NCBI GenBank assembly: GCA_964019155.1 | Contig: OZ025240.1 | Location: 20,605,021 to 20,669,020, forward strand | DNA from: Osedax fenrisi | Lineage: Eukaryota; Annelida; Polychaeta; Sabellida; Siboglinidae | Length of the DNA: 64,000 nt | Reading direction: 5' to 3' | Shown here: positions 55,490-64,000 of the stretch, piece after piece | Layout of the letters: every line of letters begins with the position of its first letter | How positions within the stretch are numbered: position 1 is the stretch's first letter | Program-made: the position numbers and the translations under genes | The notes under the pieces: model-generated | What the model was told of the DNA's origin: nothing | What the model saw: only the letters and a program-made list of their open reading frames with translations | Database searches by the model: none

Positions 55490-57975
55490 CCCGACAAATG
55501 AAACACGACCCCTCACACGACAATACTCTCATTATATAACGGAGAGATGCTCACACTCTACGGTACCATTAATATCAACATCCTGAAAGATGGAAAAGAT
55601 GGACAAGTTATCGATACCAAATTCTACGATGCCGATACAACCGGCCCTATCATATTAGGATTAACGTATATCCTAGAGCTTGGACTAGCAAAATGATACT
55701 GCAACATCGAAACAGATTGCATAAAACATATCGTTGATGAGTTCCCAGACTGATTTCGAAGACTAGGAAAGTTTGAAAGAAAATGCCATCATCGTAGACC
55801 ATCAACAACCTCCAGTAAGTTCACGCCCTAAGGAGATGCCCGATAGCACTTCACGACGAAGTCAAGACCGAACTCGACAACATGGTTTCCTTAAACGTTA
55901 CAACACCAATCATTACACCTACATATTGGGTATCCAGTATAGTTTATGCGTGTAACGCTTCTGGACAATTATGCATTTATCTATATCTTTCAAGTCTAAA
56001 CAGAGCGCCCATATTGTCCAAGTAAAACTTTAGATAAAATCATATATAAACTTCAAGGATCCAGCTTATTCTCGAATCTCGATGCCAAGGCAGGATACTG
56101 GTATGTACTACTAGACCATCAATCAAATCTCAAAACAATCCTCAACACACCTTTCGGTCGTTTCCGATACTTACGACTTCCCTTCCCAAGAATTAATGAC
56201 AGCAGCACGCGAATTAGGAATCGTATTCGACAAAGCAAAATACTTTCTCCATCAGAACCAAGTAACCTTCTACGGAGTAACCATTAATAAAGAAGGAGTA
56301 TCCCCAGACAAAGAAAGAATAATGATGATAGAACAATTGAAGTCACCCTATGATAAGAAACAACTACACGAGTTCATCGGAATCACTACGTATATGTCAC
56401 CGTTCATTCCTCAACTCTCAAACAAAACTTCGATGCTACGAGATCTTCTAAAGCAAGACGCATAATTTATCTGGTCAGATCATCATGAGAAAACATACAA
56501 TGATATCAAGAAACTAATATGTATCAACACTACACTATCCTTCTTCGACTCCTAGAAACACACGGTTGTACAAGTAGACGCATCATCAAGAAGTCTAGGC
56601 GCAGTCCTTCTACTAGATTCCAGACCAATTGCGTTAGCTTCCAAGTCGCTAAGCCAATGAGAATAACGTTACACGAACATAGAATGAGAGATGCTCGCAG
56701 TAGTATTCGTGTGTGACAAATTCCACACTTACGATATGAAGATCAAATACATACCAGGCCAACAAAGGTACATCTCAGACTTACTATCACGTCAACCAGA
56801 TTCAGACGATACACACATTAAACTGGACTAACACATAGCCCACATGCAATTCGTCAAGAGCAGTCTACAGACACTTAGCATGAAACAGAAAACGACGAGC
56901 AGCTACAGAAACTAGAAGTAATTATCAGAAACGGCTGGCATAAAGACAGAAGACACGTGCCGCCAGACATACGAATCTTCTGCCCATTTTGTGATGCCCT
57001 TGTCCTCGACAGCAAAGTAATATGCAAAGGACAACGAGTTATCATCCTCAAGTATCTTCAAGAGAATCCTACTTAAGCGATCTCTATGAAGCACACTTGG
57101 GCATAGAAAAGACTCTACTATTAGCTCGAGAACGGATTTACTGGCCGAACCAAAACCAGGAAATCGAAGACATGATAAACTCATGTTCCCAATGTCAAAG
57201 AAATAGAAACAAGCAAACAAAATAACCTCTGATATCAACAACATATGTCACAGCACCGTGGCAAACGATAGGAACCGACCTATTTCATTTCAACAACAAC
57301 GAATACCTATTGATTACGGATTACTATTCCAAGTTTCCATTTGTCAGGAAACTCAACAATACCACATCCCTTGATATTATCAAACACATGAAGCAGATCT
57401 TCTCAGAATATGGCATACCAGAAGTAATCCTATCCGACAATGGACCGCAATATTTATCGCAATATGTTAAAGACTTAACCGATGAGTGGGACATCACGCA
57501 CGTAACAAGTAATCCCTATCAACAGCAAAGAAACGGTTTCATAGAAATACGTGTACAGACTATCAAGAACATCTTGTAGAAAACGAAAGAAATCGACAAA
57601 GCCATACTGACCCTGAGAACGACACCCATTGCTCATCATACACCGCTTCAGCAAATATCCTCTATAGACGAGATATGTTAACACACATACCTAAGCTTAG
57701 TAGACAAACATCGGAAAATATAAACACTAATCCCTCTTCCCTTTACAGACCAGATGATGACGGATGGAAACCCTAGCGTGAGCTTACCGTAGGCCAACCG
57801 GTCTACGTCCGGAATTGTCTGACTGGAAATTGGGAGCAAGGGAAAGTAAAGCATCAACGCGTCGAACCTCGACTATACGATGTGACGACTGACGATCCAG
57901 AGTATGTCTTCCGACGCAACATAATCGACATACGACAGCAGATAAAACCCCCGTCAATCCAGCCAACAGACATAC
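55489..57975 (+). pseudogene. K02A2.6-like Ty3/gypsy pol relic
   Basis: Plus strand, shifting frames. Order: protease end (GPIILGLTYILELGLAK, about 55650), reverse transcriptase (QGSSLFSNLDAKAGYWYVLL with first catalytic Asp, about 56060; TPFGRFRYLRLPF), a deletion removing the YVDD-type box, then ARELGIVFDKAKYFLHQNQV (56205), HEFIGITTYMSPFIPQLSNK, RNase H (VQVDASSRSLGAV about 56560; EMLAVVFVCDKFHTYD about 56690), integrase HHCC (HLGIEKTLLLARERIYWPNQ, then CSQCQRN, 57090-57215), core (TDYYSKFPFV, VILSDNGPQYLS), IRVQTIKNI near the third acidic residue, and C-terminal RNCLTGNWEQGKVKHQRVEP. At least eight stops. No LTR pair recognised. Confidence 0.88.
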
Positions 57976-58200
57976 ATGTCAGTTGCCCCACTGATTACCA
58001 TCACCAATTTTATTATCATGACCCAATTGCGTTATCAAACCCCCAGAGCGTTTGAACTTATGAAAACGGGTTGTTGCATTATTAACCACAACCATAATTG
58101 TATGATCTTAGGATACGTCATACTAATTCATATTATTTACAATTTGTACTTCCTCTTTCAATTCCCTCCATATTAAATAAAGTTCATGTTACACTTGAGT
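57976..58200 (+). other. possible 3' LTR or tail of the gypsy relic
   Basis: Mixed-composition sequence following pol, with AATAAA at about 58175. No matching copy upstream, so LTR status is unproven. Confidence 0.3.
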
Positions 58201-58523
58201 TCGTAGTCTCCCTATCTAGAAAGCCTAACAAGCCACATCGCCATAAGTAAAGTAGATATAATTAATAACATAAAACTTCCTTGATTGATAATTCTTCCTA
58301 TTTATATTACTTCCAATACTTGACAATATATCAATATTTAGATTGTTTATCGTATAAGTTATAAAACAAGTTATTTTAATAAGGTAATATAATAATATTA
58401 TTGTTAAATATAGACATATATACATACATAATTGATAGATATTATCTTTATATCATAGAGCTAGAGAAAATTATCTCTAGCTCTATGTCCTTTATCCAGA
58501 TTATTGTATAAAATAATATTATA
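58201..58523. other. AT-rich spacer with one hairpin
   Basis: 58454-58487 is a perfect 14-bp hairpin (CATAGAGCTAGAGA, 6-base loop, inverse). Otherwise nothing; the AATATTAT target duplication of the next element is at 58516-58523. Confidence 0.7.
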
Positions 58524-58602
58524 GGATGTACAAAAAGCAGTTGTAATCCAGTTGTAATTTTATTTATTTCTATATAATATACTTAATTTGATACTTTGAT
58601 AC

Positions 58603-58651
<49 letters not shown>

Positions 58652-59535
58652 ATATATATATATAATATATTATATTATATAATTTATATATTATGAGCAA
58701 TAAGTGATAATGTATTTATAGTAAAAATGTAGGTTTTAAAGATTGTAATTAATATTTTTTTGCCCAGTTGTTATTTTATAACAATGCATAATACATATTT
58801 ATATATGTTAAACATAATATAATACTTTGAAACTATATATATATATATATATATATATAATGTATAGTACAATATTATAGTAGCCAATAGTAACATTTTA
58901 TTTTATTATGAATATATTTAAATTCTATTTACACCAGTAGTAATTTAAATAAATTCAAAATCATTGTTTTACTGCAGTAGTAATCTAATAAGTAGTGATA
59001 TAGTCAGTTGATGATAGTCAATTATAAATATACTTGTAGTAATACATGTATATTACAACTGGGCATATCAAGTTGTATATATATAATTAGTAATTACAAC
59101 TTGATTAATAATATCCGAAAACATTTCAAGTTTTACTCAATTTTGTAAAAATATTTACAAAAATATATATAATACAAAAACATTGATATTTATGAAATAA
59201 TCATATTAATATTATACTATATTATACCATATTATACTATATATTATATATATATAGTATCAAAGTTTCAAATTGTTTTTAACTTATATAAATATGTATT
59301 ATAAATTGCTATACAATTACAACTGGGAAAAAAATATTAATGACAATCTTTAAAACCTAAAATTGTACAATAAATATATTATTGTTTTTAACATTTAATA
59401 TTACTTATTTATTATAATATATAATATATTATATATAGTATAAACATATTAAATTAAGTATATTATATACAAATAAGTATTATAAAATTACAACTGGATT
59501 ACAACTGGTATACAACTGGGTTTTAGAACATCCCT
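58524..59535. mobile_element. hAT-type palindromic element with CAGTTGTAAT words
   Basis: 1012 bp, ends AGGATGTACAAAAAGCAGTT and the reverse of AGGGATGTTCTAAAACCCAG, flanked by a perfect 8-bp duplication AATATTAT (58516-58523 and 59536-59543). The words CAGTTGTAAT and GGTTTTAAAGATTGT(A/C)ATTAATAT recur inverted, so the two halves are imperfect copies of each other. No coding frame. The 8-bp duplication suggests hAT; the terminal sequence differs from the CAGGG family at 36269 and 44067. Confidence 0.85.
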
Positions 59536-59719
59536 AATATTATGTATATTTAATGTACATATAAATAGTTATTCAATAATACCACTTGTATTGTTACAAA
59601 ATTGTATGTAATATTATATTTTATAAAATATATCTCTTATTCTATATCAATATTATAATATTATAATTGATATACATATATAATATAAACATTATTATAA
59701 GGGAATATGTATATACGTA
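59536..59719. other. AT-rich spacer
   Basis: Nothing recognised. Confidence 0.4.
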
Positions 59720-60027
59720 CTCGGTTCTCGCTACATATTCCGAGTAAAGGCTATAGAAGTTCCAGCTTTCAGTAATAATGGCTCATTCTTCGATTATGGA
59801 GTACAGATATGGAATGAACTTCTGATATTCTGCGGTGCACCACATCAAGAACCGAATTCACGAGAGAACTAAAAACTCACTTTTCTCACCTTATGAATGA
59901 TACATTTAACCCTTATTTATTTTCCATCGTTTATTTAACTCAATAATCACATATTTTGTATGAATGTATACACACCTGTGTTAAGCTTTTTCCTATAAAT
60001 AAAATTTAATAATAATAATAATAATTA
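59720..60027 (+). pseudogene. CR1/L2-like LINE 3' end
   Basis: Reads KAIEVPAFSNNGSFFDYGVQ, then IWNELL, then CTTSRTEFTRELKTHF, the C-terminal signature (a FxxxGxxxWNxLP-like block, then FKxxLK) of CR1/L2-type LINEs. Followed by an untranslated tail with CCTATAAATAAAATT and an (AAT)n run at about 60009-60026, a usual LINE tail for these clades. One frameshift between the blocks. Confidence 0.75.
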
Positions 60028-60699
60028 GAAAAAACATAACTGTTAATAATATGATTATATATGCATAGTCAAGTACATATACATATACTTATTATTAATA
60101 TATTGTAATCAAACTATATCTTTATAAAATAGGGGTACACTGTATTATATAGTTTATACTTTTATATAATATACATGTGGCATACATTAATTTATATGTA
60201 ATATAATTATTATAATTATAATAATAATACATATTAACATTTTATTTTCAAATATCATAATATAGTTTATTATCTAATTAATGTTATATAACATGTTATT
60301 TATGGGTTAAAAGTAAATATTAATTAATATAGTATACATTTAATATAATATAATACATTTTTAAACGACAACTCGTAAACAAAATGTATATATTTATTAT
60401 CAAAGTATATCAATACCATACACTATATATTTATTATCAAAAAAATTATCAATAAAATACACAATGTAGGTAGTATCACTATATACCAGTATACCGTCAC
60501 TTAATTATTATAAATAAAATATATTTTAAAACTTTGAAAAATATTTGATAATATTCTTTAATGGCATCCTTATATATTATTCACGTGTTATATCATATAC
60601 ATATATTGTGTATTGTTCCTGTAATAAATGAATACATTTTATACATGTTTCTTTTTTTTTAAATATATCATTATTTTTCACATATATAATTCATTTTTT
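60028..60699. other. AT-rich, no gene seen
   Basis: No coding signal on either strand. Confidence 0.5.
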
Positions 60700-60870
60700 A
60701 CTGTGTGTATATTTTTATGGGTAAAAATATAAGTTTCACTAGATTTTTATTTATGGGTAAAAATATAATTTCCACTAGATGTTTATTTATGGATAAAAAT
60801 ATACGTTCCAATAGGTGTTTATTTATGGGTATAAATATACTTCCACTAGGTGTTTATTTATATGCATGCA
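60700..60870. repeat. 36-bp minisatellite, four units
   Basis: Units of TTTATGGGTAAAAATATA plus TTCCACTAG(A/G)TGTTTA. The repeat stays open for 61 codons on the plus strand (repeats of FMGKNI..TRCL), but this is a property of the DNA repeat and I do not call it a gene. Confidence 0.85.
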
Positions 60871-61778
60871 CTTATCATATGATTATTTGAAATTGTGTCG
60901 AAGTGAAACTTTAATAAATTTACAAGTTATTTTTAACTTGTTTATATATTAAGTATTTAATTCAACTGATTTAATTAATTGTATTACAAACTCGTATATA
61001 TGCTAGTAGTTATATTTTTATTATATTAATATTTTTGTTTAATATAATGCGATGTGTACTTTTTTAGATGGTTTAGGGTTTGACATTTGATAAATTTGGT
61101 GCGATATTATGATTTGCCATATAGGTATCTACTCTGTTACAAGTATTATTGGATTATGATAAACCATTTATCTCTTGATTTGAAAAGGATAGTATAAATA
61201 GGTGTTTATTTAGATTATATTACAAAATGTATTAGAGATATTAGCAGATTTTATAACTATATTATTGCATCAGAATAAATTAAATAAGTATCTTATTGTA
61301 GTTTGTTATTTAAAATTGCACTGCTACTAGTATACTAAAAAAACTGTAGAACATATATACTCTATAGATGGATTTGGTTATAATTTTAAACACATTATTC
61401 AATGCTTAAAGATTTAAGGATTTTATTTACAATATATAGTTATAATATGTAGTTATGGTTTGTAAATATATATATGGTTATCTAGAGTAGATTAGTCTAA
61501 TATATACCTTTTATATTTAAAAAATCATGTATTAAACTTACATATTTAATACATAAATTTAATAACTAAACAAATGCCTAATTAAAAATGTAAATATAAT
61601 TTTTAAATTAAGTATATTTTATACAATTTATTTATAATTTATTTAATAAGTAATAAATATGTTTACCTTTATACATCTATATATTGTTGTTGTATCATTA
61701 ATATATAGCGTAATAAATAAACAAGTTAAGGTTAGCAATATTGTATGTGTATATAATATATTAATTAATTATACTACA
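60871..61778. other. AT-rich, no gene seen
   Basis: No gene found. The first start codon and hydrophobic leader before the triplet array (61659) are not convincing. Confidence 0.45.
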
Positions 61779-62294
<516 letters not shown>

Positions 62295-63330
62295 ATGAAC
62301 TAAGACCATATAATGATACAAATAAACTTGATTGAAACTGTTCTCCATATTTACCGTCCATAAATGAATTGAACACATGGAGTAAATCATACGATACATA
62401 TATCACATCAATCAAAAATAAACCAAATAATAAATCTAATTGACTATCGGTATGTAGCAATGAAAACATTACTTCCCTCATTAATTGTCGTTCACTAGTT
62501 GCTAATATTGATATCATCACACAATATATAATAGAATCTAAATCATCAATAATCGCACTCACAGAAACTTGGCTCCATATATTAGATGATGTTACTCCTT
62601 CTTATTTTGAACCATTACATTTTAATTTTATACATAGTCCTAGATGTGATGGTAGAAATGGTGGTGGTGTTGCTTTACTTTTAAATAATAACTATACTAT
62701 ACTTTCTCAAATTCGAATTAATATGACTCTATGTGATGTACTTCTTGTAAATTTAAAACATCCCAATCTCAAATAATAACTGTTCTCACTATATATAGAC
62801 CTCCAAATAATAACCAGATAATATTTTTTAAATAATTTTCGGATCTAATACATCAACACATTAGCGCTTTCCTTATAATTCTTGGTGACTTTAATTTTCA
62901 TTTTAATTCTACATCATATCCCCATAATAAATTCAAAGATATCTGTAATGAATTATGTTTATCTCAACATGTTACTGAAACTACACATATTTCTGGAAAT
63001 GTACTCGATCTTATTTTTACTCATAATAATTCTATTCTATTAGCTAACCAACCAACTAATTCTACACTATTAACTGATCATTATGCTATTAAATGTACAT
63101 TAAATATAAAAAAATATATAAGTTCTAAATTAATATCCTATCGACATTTACGTAATATAGACTTAACTAAATTTTCTCTTGATATTCTATCTAATCTTGA
63201 CATAAATAATTTTACTATAACTGCACTTAATAATACACTTTCACTCTCTTCTTCATCCTCACATATGCACCACTTAATAATCGAACAATTAAAATATACT
63301 CTATAACACTTTGGTTTAATCATATATGTC
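62295..63330 (+). pseudogene. CR1/L2-like LINE endonuclease
   Basis: Plus strand: NCRSLVANIDIITQYI (about 62486), then SSIIALTETWLH with catalytic Glu (about 62548), SPRCDGRNGGGVALLLNNNY, ITVLTIYRPPNNNQI (next frame), IILGDFNFHF (catalytic Asp/Asn, about 62880), GNVLDLIFTHNNSILL, and LLTDHYAIKCTLNI with the catalytic Asp/His pair (about 63070). The block order is that of CR1/L2/Rex1-type LINE endonucleases. One frameshift near 62760 and one TAA (62833) interrupt it. Confidence 0.88.
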
Positions 63331-64000
63331 ATACTTATAAAAAAAATACTAACATATTAAACAAAATATATAATAAAAATAAAAATACAATTAATCATGA
63401 TAATTTCTTATTTGCTAGATCTCAATACCGTAAACAAATGAAATCTCAAAAAACAATGTACTATAATAATAAAATTAATTTATATAAAAATGATTCTAAA
63501 AAACTTTTTAAACTTACTAATCAATTAATGGGAAGGAACAAAAGAAAAACTTTTCCTCCTCAAAAAAATAATCTACTAGTTAATAAATTCTCAAATTTCT
63601 TTGATAATAAAATTTCCAACATATGTGATAATATCTCGAAAAGTAAATTTGTAAATAAATCTATCAATATAAATTGTTTTGATATATGTTCATTTCCCAA
63701 TAATAATTTTAATAATTTCATAACTCCAACACATACTGAAATATATAATTTGATAATTACCGCCAAATGTACTTCACCAAATGATCCATTACCTCTCTCT
63801 ATTACTAACAAAATTATTAACACTTTAACACCTCTATATTAAGAATAATAATTAAAAGAAAATGTCGAGATCATACAAAAGAATTATTCACATCAAATAA
63901 AATACTTAGATTAGATAAGCTAACATATTATAATACACTAATATATATGCATAAACAATATTATAATCAATTACCAACAATTTTAACTAAAATACACACA
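63331..64000 (+). pseudogene. linker and C-terminal end of the CR1/L2-like LINE, polymerase deleted
   Basis: 63370-63842 reads the linker between endonuclease and polymerase (MYYNNKINLYKNDSKKLFKL, then TNQLMGRNKRK, then KFSNFFDNKISNICDNI, LIITAKCTSPNDPLPLSITN). At 63842 the frame stops; the next bases read HTKELFTSNKILRLDKLTYY then NTLIYMHKQYYNQLPTIL, which belongs to the far C-terminus of such LINEs. So the whole reverse-transcriptase core is missing. Continues past the window end. Confidence 0.82.

Noticed and set aside
60705..60890. Small protein with four FMGKNI repeats
   Set aside because: It is a translated 36-bp minisatellite with no upstream coding context and a different frame would do as well.

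Overview
The window is extremely AT-rich, non-coding-dominated eukaryotic DNA. I see no intact cellular gene. Almost everything recognisable is a transposable element or a relic of one. The set of elements (Ty3/gypsy elements with a Mag/K02A2.6-like lineage, RTE/BovB-like and CR1/L2-like LINEs, and pogo-, hAT-, PIF- and CACTA-type DNA elements) is what one expects of an AT-rich invertebrate animal genome. I cannot name the species.

Layout. 1-3650 and 23218-27112 are the two arms of a large inverted duplication. Each arm carries the same two non-autonomous DNA element families at matching positions, and the right end of the palindrome is seen at about 27112; the left one lies outside or at the edge of the window. 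Between the arms are LINE relics (5300-11140), a decayed gypsy gag/protease (11290-12340), and a 9.4-kb Ty3/gypsy element on the minus strand (12920-22317). That element is split at its reverse-transcriptase active-site block by a second, Mag-like Ty3/gypsy element on the plus strand (15390-19732) with 140-142-bp LTRs and a 5-bp target duplication. Both have nearly identical LTRs, so both insertions are young.

27113-34800 holds more copies of one 7-bp-TSD inverted-repeat element, the relic of a multi-exon gene (28225-30919), and a 1.9-kb palindrome whose arms each carry a tRNA-like block. 34800-45253 holds a decayed gypsy pol interrupted by a hAT-type element, a very short LTR element, several foldback structures, a GC-rich minisatellite, a pogo-like element and a hAT-type element with a PIF-type element inside it. 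45254-49490 is mostly unassigned AT-rich DNA with one tandem duplication and one possible exon cluster.

49491-55002 is a three-level nest: a CACTA-like element is interrupted by an RTE LINE (10-bp TSD), whose endonuclease is in turn interrupted by a 3211-bp CACTA-like element with GGTATAAC subterminal arrays and a 2-bp TG duplication. That inner element also contains a plausible two-exon gene. 55003-64000 carries a decayed gypsy pol, another hAT-type palindromic element, CR1/L2-like LINE pieces and an approximately 500-bp ACT triplet array.

The elements do not form a pathway. Their value is as a stratigraphy: target duplications and interrupted reading frames give the order of insertion. The best candidates for something undescribed are the 7-bp-TSD family (five copies), the GGTATAAC CACTA-like element with its possible spliced gene, the tRNA-bearing palindrome, and the multi-exon relic whose stop codons fall where glutamine would be read.
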